Source: Flavobacteriaceae bacterium (GTDB taxonomy: Bacteria; Bacteroidota; Bacteroidia; Flavobacteriales; Flavobacteriaceae). From it: a stretch of DNA of 14,221 nt. Position numbers and translations under genes: made by a program. Location of the stretch: contig JAQWKF010000110.1 of assembly GCA_029247985.1 (NCBI GenBank), positions 1-14,221 on the forward strand. Direction: 5' to 3'. Below, piece after piece: positions 6,596 through 13,394 of the stretch. A model generated the notes under the pieces. That model had not been told where the DNA came from and did not search any database. It saw only the letters and a list, made by a program, of their open reading frames with translations. The first letter of the stretch is position 1. Each line of letters opens with the position of its first letter.

Positions 6596-8879
6596 TTTCT
6601 AAAAATTCATGGAGCGAAATAACATCTCGATACATTACCTCACGCGCCTTGCTTCCTTCAAACGGCCCTACAATCCCAGCAGCTTCTAATTGATCAATAA
6701 TCCTTCCTGCTCTGTTGTAGCCCAGTTTAAGTTTACGTTGCAAAAGCGATGCCGAACCTTGTTGTGCGTTTACAACTACTTCAGCAGCCTCTCTGAAAAT
6801 GGGGTCTCTGTCTTCAATATTGTTGTCGCTACTTATGCTACTCTCCTCAGAAGTATACTCCGGTAACAGGTGTGCATCTGGGTAGGCACGCTGCGATCCA
6901 ATGAAATCCGTAAGTTTTTCTACTTCAGGGGTATCAACAAACGCACACTGCAGCCTAATCAAATTGTTTCCTTGTGTAAAAAGCATATCACCACGCCCAA
7001 TGAGCTGATCTGCTCCACCACTGTCTAAAATGGTTCGTGAATCTACTTTTGACGTTACTCTAAAGGCAATACGTGCAGGGAAATTGGCTTTTATCAACCC
7101 TGTTATCACATTAACTGATGGACGTTGTGTGGCAATAATCAAATGTATACCAATGGCTCTAGCCAACTGTGCAAGACGTGCAATGGGAGTTTCCACCTCT
7201 TTGCCTGCTGTCATGATCAAATCTGCAAATTCATCAATAACCAAAACAATATAGGGAAGGTATGCATGACCGTCGTGTGGGTTTAGCCTTCGATCTTTAA
7301 ACTTTGTGTTGTATTCCTTTATGTTGCGGCACATGGCAGACTTAAGCATGTCATAACGCTTGTCCATTTCAACACAGAGTGAATTCAAGGTATTGATAAC
7401 TTGCTTGTTGTCTGTAATGATGGCTTCCTCTGCATCTGGAAGTTTTGCCAAGTAGTGTCGTTCAATTTTATTAAAAAGAGTAAGTTCCACCTTTTTTGGA
7501 TCGACAAGGACAAATTTAATCTCTGCCGGATGCTTTTTGTATAATAGTGAAGTCAGAATCGCATTTAATCCAACAGACTTACCCTGGCCAGTAGCACCTG
7601 CCATTAGCAAGTGAGGCATCTTGGCTAAATCAACCACAAACGTTTCATTACTGATGGTTTTTCCAAGTGCAAGGGGTAGTTCCATTTCCGCTTCCTGAAA
7701 CTTTTTTGCCAAAATTACCGAGCGCATAGATACGATAGTTGCATTCTTGTTGGGTACTTCAATACCCACGGTTCCTTTTCCAGGAATAGGAGCAATGATT
7801 CGAATACCCAAGGCTGAGAGTGAAAGCGCAATATCATCTTCTAGGTTTTTAATTTTGGACACCCGTACGCCAGCAGCAGGTACAATTTCATAGAGCGTAA
7901 CCGTAGGACCAATAGTAGCCTTGATGTCGGCAATACCGATTTGATAATTCTTTAGAGTGTCAACTATACGCTCTTTGTTTTCTTCAAGTTCTTGCTCGTT
8001 TATTGTGATACCTTCGTGTGGATAGCTTTTTAGCAAAGACTCTGTGGGGGAGCGAAAGTTTTTGAGTTCTAGTGTTGGGTCTACTTCGCCAAAGTCCGCT
8101 ACTAATTTTTTGGCTTTTTTTACTACCTCATCTTCTTCAGTAGTTTCAAGAGAAAGTTTAATGTCATCATCTGTTTGCTTAGCTTCTTTTTTCGCAGTAG
8201 GCTTAGCTGCTTTTGGAGTTGGTGATGCCTCTTTTTGATCTTTGTCAACATCAAAGACCACTTGTGCAGGCGCATCGGGTTCAGTAATTTCTTGGATGTC
8301 TTCTTCGGGCTTTGGCGTTTTGCGTTTAAACAGCTGAACTTCCTCAGGTTTCCATTTAAATTGATAGACCATAAACGCGATAGCTATGAGTAATAATACG
8401 CTAACAACTCCAAACGGGCCGATGTATTGCAGCATGAAAAGATTGCTTTCATAGCCTATGATACCGCTCAACAGCGGATTTTGTGGAAACAATAAGGCCA
8501 TGCCAACGGCAAGCCATAGCGCAAAAACAATGGTCCACATCCATCTGGATACCAACTTGTTTGTTGCCGTATTGAAGAAGTTGCTTATCCCTGTAACGAG
8601 TAGCATTAGTGCCATAGCAAAGGCACCGATTCCCATTCCTTGATATATAAATAAGTGGCTTAGGCTAGCTCCTAACTTTCGAATGCTGTTTTCTACAACC
8701 ACATCGCTACTACCCAAAACCGCTAGGACACTTTGATCTGTTTTCCATGAACTGAAAAAGGAAACAAAAGCAATTAAGAGTAAACCAGAGAAGAGAATAC
8801 AAAAGGCTCCCCAAACGATTTGTTGTTGTCTACTTAATGCTTTGATGCGAAATTTAGATTTCTTGACCATATGCAACAT
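6579..8879 (-). CDS. ftsK: DNA translocase FtsK/SpoIIIE family
   Basis: A 766-residue membrane-anchored DNA pump that moves chromosome ends through the division septum. Four membrane segments lie at about residues 22-42, 80-100, 113-133 and 152-174. A charged linker (about 178-260, rich in E, K, P and A) leads into the alpha domain. The RecA-like motor has Walker A GATGQGKS (428-435) and Walker B VLVIDE (545-550), with IIATQRPSVNVITG after it. A winged-helix gamma domain closes the protein (about 690-750, SLLQRKLKLGYNRAGRIIDQLE), expected to read KOPS-like sequences. Starts at 8882 (TTG), 8879 (ATG) and 8870 (ATG) are all possible. I use the first ATG, although a promoter-like element ends at 8880 and may favour 8870. 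It heads the operon continuing to ribB. Confidence 0.94.
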   Translation of the reverse strand: MLHMVKKSKFRIKALSRQQQIVWGAFCILFSGLLLIAFVSFFSSWKTDQSVLAVLGSSDVVVENSIRKLGASLSHLFIYQGMGIGAFAMALMLLVTGISNFFNTATNKLVSRWMWTIVFALWLAVGMALLFPQNPLLSGIIGYESNLFMLQYIGPFGVVSVLLLIAIAFMVYQFKWKPEEVQLFKRKTPKPEEDIQEITEPDAPAQVVFDVDKDQKEASPTPKAAKPTAKKEAKQTDDDIKLSLETTEEDEVVKKAKKLVADFGEVDPTLELKNFRSPTESLLKSYPHEGITINEQELEENKERIVDTLKNYQIGIADIKATIGPTVTLYEIVPAAGVRVSKIKNLEDDIALSLSALGIRIIAPIPGKGTVGIEVPNKNATIVSMRSVILAKKFQEAEMELPLALGKTISNETFVVDLAKMPHLLMAGATGQGKSVGLNAILTSLLYKKHPAEIKFVLVDPKKVELTLFNKIERHYLAKLPDAEEAIITDNKQVINTLNSLCVEMDKRYDMLKSAMCRNIKEYNTKFKDRRLNPHDGHAYLPYIVLVIDEFADLIMTAGKEVETPIARLAQLARAIGIHLIIATQRPSVNVITGLIKANFPARIAFRVTSKVDSRTILDSGGADQLIGRGDMLFTQGNNLIRLQCAFVDTPEVEKLTDFIGSQRAYPDAHLLPEYTSEESSISSDNNIEDRDPIFREAAEVVVNAQQGSASLLQRKLKLGYNRAGRIIDQLEAAGIVGPFEGSKAREVMYRDVISLHEFLENEKTN

Positions 8880-8887
8880 CAAAAATA
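8880..8887 (-). promoter_or_regulatory. candidate -7 element of the ftsK operon
   Basis: The minus strand reads TATTTTTG, matching TAnnTTTG, directly before the ATG at 8879 and 9 bases before the ATG at 8870. No TTG is found at -33 distance, where the preceding terminator hairpin lies. If it is used, transcripts would be nearly leaderless and translation would start at 8870. Confidence 0.3.
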
Positions 8888-8890
8888 CAA

Positions 8891-8920
8891 TAAAAAAACC
8901 CGATATCGCTATCGGGTTTT
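8891..8920 (-). terminator. Rho-independent terminator of the peroxiredoxin operon
   Basis: A perfect 8-base stem, ACCCGATA (8898-8905) with TATCGGGT (8910-8917), closes a four-base TCGC loop. On the minus strand it is followed by a run of seven T (plus-strand A run 8892-8898, the first T pairing in the stem), 18 bases past the stop of the DUF6952 gene. The plus strand also has a short T run, so the hairpin could work both ways, but no plus-strand gene ends here. Confidence 0.85.
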
Positions 8921-8938
8921 GTTCTAGTATTGAGCGGT

Positions 8939-9196
8939 TTACTTATCTATTGATCCAAGTACACGCTTCATAAAGTCATTTAGGGCTTGCTTAGGTGCAA
9001 CACCTTCTTGAATTTTCTTGTTTACTTCGAGAGCGCCATACATATTGGAAATCAGTTCTCCAATAACATCTAGCTCTTCTTCCTTTAGTGAAGCCACTTC
9101 GGTGAGCGATTCTAAAGTTTCTGCAGCTTCCACTACAAAATCTTCATCGTTTTCCTGAATAAATTCAGTTAGGTGTTTAATTATCGGTAACTTCAT
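8939..9196 (-). CDS. small DUF6952-type protein, function unknown
   Basis: An 85-residue, acidic, probably all-helical cytosolic protein starting MKLPIIKHLTEFIQENDEDF. It contains the acidic stretch SLTEVASLKEEELDVIGELI and ends FMKRVLGSIDK. It has no cysteine, signal peptide or membrane segment. I recognise it as the small flavobacterial family DUF6952, from memory rather than a search. The ATG at 9196 is chosen over a start at 9220 because MKLP.IKHL is the conserved beginning. Even so, it overlaps the thioredoxin-like gene by 20 bases, which points to coupled translation. As the last gene of a peroxiredoxin-thioredoxin operon it may help in oxidative-stress defence, but nothing in the sequence shows a mechanism. 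Confidence 0.8.
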   Translation of the reverse strand: MKLPIIKHLTEFIQENDEDFVVEAAETLESLTEVASLKEEELDVIGELISNMYGALEVNKKIQEGVAPKQALNDFMKRVLGSIDK

Positions 9197-9491
9197 CAAC
9201 AAAAGATTGCAATACGTCAAGTTTGTTTGTCTGCACTTGATTTACAAATGCGCCTTGCTTAAAGCCCGCAAAGGTGGGTAAGTTATCCACGTTAGCAAGT
9301 TTTCGAGATGCTGGGTTTTTTTCTGCGTCAACCAACACAAAATAAGCATTCGGATTTTCTGCAGCCATTTTCTTAAACTTTGGCTTCATGATGCGGCAAT
9401 TGCCACACCAGCCTGCAGAATACTGTACCAATACCGTATCGTGGGCAGCTAAAATTTCAGCCAAATTATCGTCTGTCAGCTCGTTAATCAT
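9177..9491 (-). CDS. thioredoxin family protein with WCGNC active site
   Basis: A 104-residue single-domain thioredoxin fold. The redox motif is WCGNC (Cys29 and Cys32) in place of the classical WCGPC, and the cis-proline is Pro72 in NLPTF. No signal peptide is present, so it acts in the cytoplasm. Asn for Pro between the cysteines is expected to change the redox potential compared with thioredoxin 1. It starts one base after the stop of the peroxiredoxin gene and overlaps the next gene by 20 bases, so a role as electron donor to that peroxiredoxin is the simplest reading. A general disulfide reductase is the alternative. Confidence 0.9.
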   Translation of the reverse strand: MINELTDDNLAEILAAHDTVLVQYSAGWCGNCRIMKPKFKKMAAENPNAYFVLVDAEKNPASRKLANVDNLPTFAGFKQGAFVNQVQTNKLDVLQSFVDEVTDN

Positions 9492-9492
9492 C

Positions 9493-10131
9493 TTATTTTT
9501 TACTTAAATATGACGCAACGCTATCGCTTGATTCATTGATAGCTTCACTGCCTTCTTCCCAGTTTGCTGGACATACCTCACCGTGCTTCTGGTTGTGTGC
9601 TAGTGCATCCACAATTCTAATAAACTCAGCAACATTACGACCGATGGGCTTGTTGTTTACACCTTCGTGTTGTACAATACCGTCTTCGTCAATCAGGTAA
9701 GTGGCACGGTTGGGCACATTATCGCCTTCCATAAGTACAGCATCGTATTCGTCGCTGTACGTATGGTCAGTACCGTCTAAAATACCGAGGATGGTAGATA
9801 AGTTACGGTTGCTGTCTGCAAGGAGGTTGTAGGTCACGCCTTCAATGCCGCCATTGTCTTTGGGTGTGTTTAGCCACGCAAAGTGTACTTCTGCGGTGTC
9901 ACAAGATGCGCCAATTACAATAGTGTTGCGCTTCTCAAATTCAGGAAGCGCTTCTTGAAATGCATGAAGTTCGGTTGGACATACATATGTAAAATCTTTA
10001 GGATACCAGAACAACAATACTTTTTTCTTGTTGTTTACGGCTTCCTCTAGCACGTTTATTTGAATGGTGTCACCCATTTCATTCATTGCGTTAACTGTTA
10101 AATCTGGGAATTTTTTTCCTACAATAGCCAT
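9493..10131 (-). CDS. typical 2-Cys peroxiredoxin (AhpC/TSA family)
   Basis: A 212-residue thiol peroxidase that reduces hydrogen peroxide and organic peroxides in the cytosol. The peroxidatic cysteine is Cys51 in FTYVCPTE, with Pro44 and Thr48 at the usual places of the PxxxT..C motif and the supporting arginine Arg142 in NRATY. The resolving cysteine is Cys187 in GEVCPANW, so the enzyme should form inter-subunit disulfides that need thioredoxin or AhpF for recycling. No ahpF is adjacent, but a thioredoxin-like gene follows after one base. The length fits the family. It is the first gene of the operon, with a promoter-like element 25 bases upstream and an imperfect inverted repeat beyond that. 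Confidence 0.94.
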   Translation of the reverse strand: MAIVGKKFPDLTVNAMNEMGDTIQINVLEEAVNNKKKVLLFWYPKDFTYVCPTELHAFQEALPEFEKRNTIVIGASCDTAEVHFAWLNTPKDNGGIEGVTYNLLADSNRNLSTILGILDGTDHTYSDEYDAVLMEGDNVPNRATYLIDEDGIVQHEGVNNKPIGRNVAEFIRIVDALAHNQKHGEVCPANWEEGSEAINESSDSVASYLSKK

Positions 10132-10156
10132 AATATTTTGTTTTTTGTTTGAGCTT

Positions 10157-10164
10157 CAAAATTA
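10157..10164 (-). promoter_or_regulatory. candidate -7 element of the peroxiredoxin operon
   Basis: The minus strand reads TAATTTTG, matching TAnnTTTG, 25 bases before the ATG at 10131. A TTG at good -33 spacing is not seen. The position is what a normal short leader would need. Confidence 0.4.
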
Positions 10165-10200
10165 AACAATTAAGCAGCACTATTGGAATTCTAATATCTT

Positions 10201-10225
10201 AATTATTTATCTAATGATAATAATT
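10201..10225. promoter_or_regulatory. imperfect inverted repeat, possible Fur/PerR-type operator
   Basis: The arms AATTATTTATC and GATAATAATT are complementary apart from one extra T, with a TAAT centre. The core TAATGATAATAATT resembles the classical Fur box (about 14 of 19 positions by eye). It lies 37 bases upstream of the candidate -7 element of the peroxiredoxin operon and 7 bases past the nhaC stop. A/T-only arms and a lack of G+C make a terminator unlikely. The region is AT-rich, so chance similarity is a real possibility. Confidence 0.28.
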
Positions 10226-10232
10226 CTTGATG

Positions 10233-11666
10233 CTAGGAATTTAGTTGCTTTATTTTATACCCAATAGCGGCAAACAGTAGGGTTGTAAAGGGACTTAACC
10301 AATTAAAAATGGCGTAAATAAAATAGTCTGCAACAGAAACGCCCAATACACCAGATTGATAAGCACCACAAGTATTCCATGGCACTAGAACAGAAGTAAC
10401 CGTGCCTGAGTCTTCTAGTGTACGACTCAAATTTTCAGGTGCTAAACCTCGATCTTTATAGGCTTGCTGGAACATTTTCCCGGGCACCACTAAAGACAGG
10501 TATTGATCAGAGGCTGTCACGTTGATGGCCAAACAAGAAACAACTGTGCTGGCAAACAATTGAAAGGTCGATTCTGCCCAACTCAATAGGGCTGCACTAA
10601 TTGCCTTCAATGCACCAATGGCATCCATGATACCTCCGAAAACCATGGCACAGATAATTAGCCAAATAGTACCAAGCATACCACTCATGCCCCCCGATTG
10701 AAACAGGTCGTTTAACATCGGGTTACTTGTTTCTATGGCTGTTGAAATCGTAATGGTGTCCACAATAACCTTATACCCAGCAGCCATATCAAGGGCAGCT
10801 ACGCCAGCGAGATCAGCCAGTAAGGGTTGTTGAAATAGCAATGCAAAAATGGCCCCTAGCAAGGTGCCAATAAGGAGTGCCACCAATGGCGGTGTTTTAC
10901 GTGCAATAAGAACAACTACAACGACGGGAACAGCAAAGAGCAGTGGACTGATGTTAAAGCGTTCTTTGATGGCCAGTAGCAGGGGTTCGGTTTGCGCCAC
11001 AGCAGTAGTATCTTGTGTGAAGCCAATGATGATAAATAGCACAAGCGTTACCAATATGGTGGGAACGGTCGTGATGGTCATATACCGTATATGTGAAAAT
11101 AATTCTCCGCCTGCCATGGCAGGTGCAAGGTTGGTCGTGTCGCTTAGGGGCGACATCTTATCTCCAAAATAGGCTCCTGAAATAACGGCACCAGCAATCA
11201 TGCCAACAGGGAGTCCCATGGCTTTTCCTATACCAATGAGCGCAATACCCACGGTTGCTGAAGTGGTCCAGCTGCTTCCTGTGGCTAAAGAAATAAGCGC
11301 GCAAATAATGATACAGGCAGCTAAGAAAAAGGTAGGGTGCAGTATTTGAAGTCCGTAATAAATCATGGCGGGAATGATGCCGCTAACCAGCCAAGTTCCT
11401 GCTAAGGCACCCACAAATAATAAGATAAGTATGGCACCCGTAACGGATTTGAGGTTTTCTGCTACTTGCAGCAGCATGTCTTTATAGCGTATTTTTTGTC
11501 CAAAGCCCACGATGGCTGCAACAGCACCGCCAAGAAGTAATATGAATTGATTGGAACCGCCCAAGGCATCATCTCCATAAATGCTCACATTTAGTGAAAG
11601 TAACAAGACCAATGCGATTATGGGGAGCATGGCCAAACGTAGGGATAGGGTGTTGTTTTGTTTCAT
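10233..11666 (-). CDS. nhaC: Na+/H+ antiporter NhaC family
   Basis: A 477-residue inner-membrane protein with about 11-12 hydrophobic segments. It has the NhaC signature regions GSSWTTSATVGIALIGIG (from residue 130) and GAYFGDKMSPLSDTTNLAPA (from about 164), whose Asp and Ser/Thr residues lie in the ion path in this transporter group. A matching second-half motif is VTASDQYLSLVVPGK, with EDSGTVTSVLVPWNTCGAYQ near the end. It would exchange protons for sodium to hold pH and salt balance, in keeping with a marine habitat. Some relatives move malate with lactate and sodium, so the exact substrate is less sure than the family. It is divergent from lpdA and shares a 92-base promoter region with it; downstream lies the peroxiredoxin operon, which appears to have its own promoter. 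Confidence 0.9.
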   Translation of the reverse strand: MKQNNTLSLRLAMLPIIALVLLLSLNVSIYGDDALGGSNQFILLLGGAVAAIVGFGQKIRYKDMLLQVAENLKSVTGAILILLFVGALAGTWLVSGIIPAMIYYGLQILHPTFFLAACIIICALISLATGSSWTTSATVGIALIGIGKAMGLPVGMIAGAVISGAYFGDKMSPLSDTTNLAPAMAGGELFSHIRYMTITTVPTILVTLVLFIIIGFTQDTTAVAQTEPLLLAIKERFNISPLLFAVPVVVVVLIARKTPPLVALLIGTLLGAIFALLFQQPLLADLAGVAALDMAAGYKVIVDTITISTAIETSNPMLNDLFQSGGMSGMLGTIWLIICAMVFGGIMDAIGALKAISAALLSWAESTFQLFASTVVSCLAINVTASDQYLSLVVPGKMFQQAYKDRGLAPENLSRTLEDSGTVTSVLVPWNTCGAYQSGVLGVSVADYFIYAIFNWLSPFTTLLFAAIGYKIKQLNS

Positions 11667-11710
11667 TTGTAATGTAATATTACGATTTTGTATTGATTAG
11701 GTATTTTACT

Positions 11711-11742
11711 TTGCTAAATATACTTACATACCCGTACATTTG
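11711..11742 (+). promoter_or_regulatory. promoter of lpdA
   Basis: TTG at 11711-11713 and TACATTTG at 11735-11742 are separated by 21 bases. This is a full match to the Bacteroidetes form TTG - 19 to 23 bases - TAnnTTTG. It leaves a leader of about 12 bases before the ATG at 11759. It is the best promoter in the window. Confidence 0.72.
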
Positions 11743-11753
11743 TAACAAATTTA
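11738..11753 (-). promoter_or_regulatory. near-palindrome with opposing -7 elements (nhaC side TAAATTTG)
   Basis: ATTTGT and ACAAAT form a perfect 6-base inverted repeat around a single A (11738-11750), overlapping the lpdA -7 element. On the minus strand TAAATTTG (11746-11753) also fits TAnnTTTG, so the same bases could drive nhaC with a leader of about 79 bases. No correctly spaced -33 TTG is seen for the nhaC direction. The repeat could instead be an operator. Confidence 0.3.
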
Positions 11754-11758
11754 GTTAA

Positions 11759-13159
11759 ATGAATCAATTTGATGTTGCCGTAATTGGATCTGGTCCCGGG
11801 GGCTATGTTGCCGCCATCCGCTGCGCACAACTGGGAATGAAAACTGCCCTAATCGAAAAAGAAGCTACTTTAGGAGGAACCTGCCTTAATGTTGGGTGCA
11901 TCCCCTCTAAATCCTTGTTGGATTCTTCACATCACTACGAAACTGCTACCAAAGACTTTGCTGCACATGGCATAGATGTCAAAGGAGCTATTGAGGTTAA
12001 TTTTCCTCAAATGATTGCACGCAAGCGCGAAGTGGTAGCTACTACCGTCAAAGGCATTGATTATTTGATGGACAAGAATAAAATTACCGTACTAAAGGGG
12101 TTAGGCGCTTTTGAAGACGCAACCCATATCAAAATTACGGGCAAGGATGCCCAGGTCATTGAGGCCAAAAACACCATTATTGCTACAGGATCAACACCTG
12201 GAAGCTTGCCGTTTATTGATGTAGACAAAGAACGCGTTATTACATCTACTGAAGCCTTAGAGCTTGCCGAAATCCCCAAGCATCTTGTGGTTATTGGTGG
12301 TGGCGTGATTGGACTAGAGCTAGGACAGGTTTACCGCCGATTGGGCGCTGAGGTTAGTGTTATTGAGTATGCAGACCGTATTAGTCCGGTACTAGACGCG
12401 GCACTTTCCAAAGAATTGATGAAAGTAATGAAAAAGCAAGGGGTTAAATTCCACCTTTCACATCAGGTCACGGCCGTTGACCGTAAAGGCGATACGGTAA
12501 CCGTAACTGCAAACGACAAAAAAGGCGTTGCCCAAACTTTTGAAGGCGATTATTGTTTGGTATCTGTGGGTCGTAGGGCCTATACCAACGGACTAAATGC
12601 CGAAGCTGCAGGTGTTGTGCTTAACGACCGAGGGCAGGTTGAAGTAAACAACCAGCTCCAAACGACCGCTGCAAACATATACGCCATAGGCGATGTGGTG
12701 CGTGGTGCTATGTTGGCACACAAGGCTGAAGAAGAAGGGGTACTGGTTGCGGAGTTTATTGCAGGTCAGAAACCACATATCGATTATAACCTTATTCCAA
12801 ACGTTATTTATACTTGGCCAGAAGTAGCTTCTGTTGGTAAGACAGAAGAAGAGCTTAAGGCTGCGGGTATTGCTTTTAAAAAAGGGCAGTTTCCCATGCG
12901 TGCATTAGGACGCTCCAGAGCCAGTATGGATACGGACGGATTTATTAAAATCTTGGCTCAAGCCGAAACGGATGAGATTTTGGGCGTACATATGATAGGT
13001 GCGCGCGCAGCCGACCTGATTACAGAAGCAGTTACGGCCATGGAATTCCGTGCATCTGCCGAGGACTTGGCCCGAATGAGCCATGCGCACCCCACCTATG
13101 CTGAGGCCATTAAGGAAGCCGCACTTGCTGCTACCGAAGATCGTGCCTTGCATATTTAG
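11759..13159 (+). CDS. lpdA: dihydrolipoyl dehydrogenase (E3)
   Basis: A 466-residue flavoprotein that reoxidises the dihydrolipoyl groups of the pyruvate and 2-oxoglutarate dehydrogenase complexes, passing electrons through FAD to NAD+. The N-terminal FAD site is GSGPGG (10-15). The redox-active disulfide is Cys42 and Cys47 in GGTCLNVGCIPSK. The NAD site is GGGVIGLELG (180-189), and the second FAD motif is IYAIGDVV (307-314). The C-terminal dimerisation domain carries the catalytic His444-Glu449 pair in HAHPTYAE. All key residues and the length are typical. The gene stands alone, without E1 or E2 genes beside it, and has its own consensus promoter. Confidence 0.96.
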   Translation: MNQFDVAVIGSGPGGYVAAIRCAQLGMKTALIEKEATLGGTCLNVGCIPSKSLLDSSHHYETATKDFAAHGIDVKGAIEVNFPQMIARKREVVATTVKGIDYLMDKNKITVLKGLGAFEDATHIKITGKDAQVIEAKNTIIATGSTPGSLPFIDVDKERVITSTEALELAEIPKHLVVIGGGVIGLELGQVYRRLGAEVSVIEYADRISPVLDAALSKELMKVMKKQGVKFHLSHQVTAVDRKGDTVTVTANDKKGVAQTFEGDYCLVSVGRRAYTNGLNAEAAGVVLNDRGQVEVNNQLQTTAANIYAIGDVVRGAMLAHKAEEEGVLVAEFIAGQKPHIDYNLIPNVIYTWPEVASVGKTEEELKAAGIAFKKGQFPMRALGRSRASMDTDGFIKILAQAETDEILGVHMIGARAADLITEAVTAMEFRASAEDLARMSHAHPTYAEAIKEAALAATEDRALHI

Positions 13160-13394
13160 GTTTGCATTTTTTGGGTATTAACATGAGGCGTTACCGGAGG
13201 GCTTTTTTTATTCTTTAACTTTTTTCTTTTTTACAGTTTAGGGGTTTTAATATGCACACCTGCCTTGAGGCTCTGCATGGATGCGTATAACCTCACACTT
13301 AAAACCAATTAACCACAATATTATTTTCCTTTTGTATAGGTCATGTATTGGTGCTTTCCTTTATTTAGAATATGGTTTATTATAATTTTAAAGC
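13160..13394. other. 235-base intergenic region with a T tract and inverted repeats
   Basis: No gene is visible. After lpdA there is GGAGGGC followed by seven T (13203-13209). This may end transcription, although I cannot draw a convincing stem before it. Further on, GGTTTTAA (13243-13250) and TTAAAACC (13299-13306) form a perfect 8-base inverted repeat enclosing ATGCA (13252-13256) and TGCAT (13274-13278), with GCC/GGC around TTGA inside. This could fold as a nested hairpin. No TAnnTTTG element with good spacing was found for the gene at 13395. Confidence 0.4.

Noticed and set aside
9197..9220. Upstream start (9220) for the DUF6952 gene
   Set aside because: The added residues MTYCNLLL lie deep in the thioredoxin gene, and the family begins at MKLP; ATG 9196 is the better start.
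10201..10225. Terminator for nhaC
   Set aside because: The repeat consists almost only of A and T and lacks a T run in the right place, so it is unlikely to stop transcription.
10849..11172. Plus-strand open frame of 107 codons inside nhaC
   Set aside because: It is antisense to a clear, conserved membrane protein and its translation has no recognisable domain; the same holds for the other opposite-strand frames in this window.
13160..13210. Rho-independent terminator after lpdA
   Set aside because: Seven T are present, but the preceding bases form only weak pairings (GGTA/TACC with a large loop, AGGC/GCTT); it is noted in the intergenic entry only.
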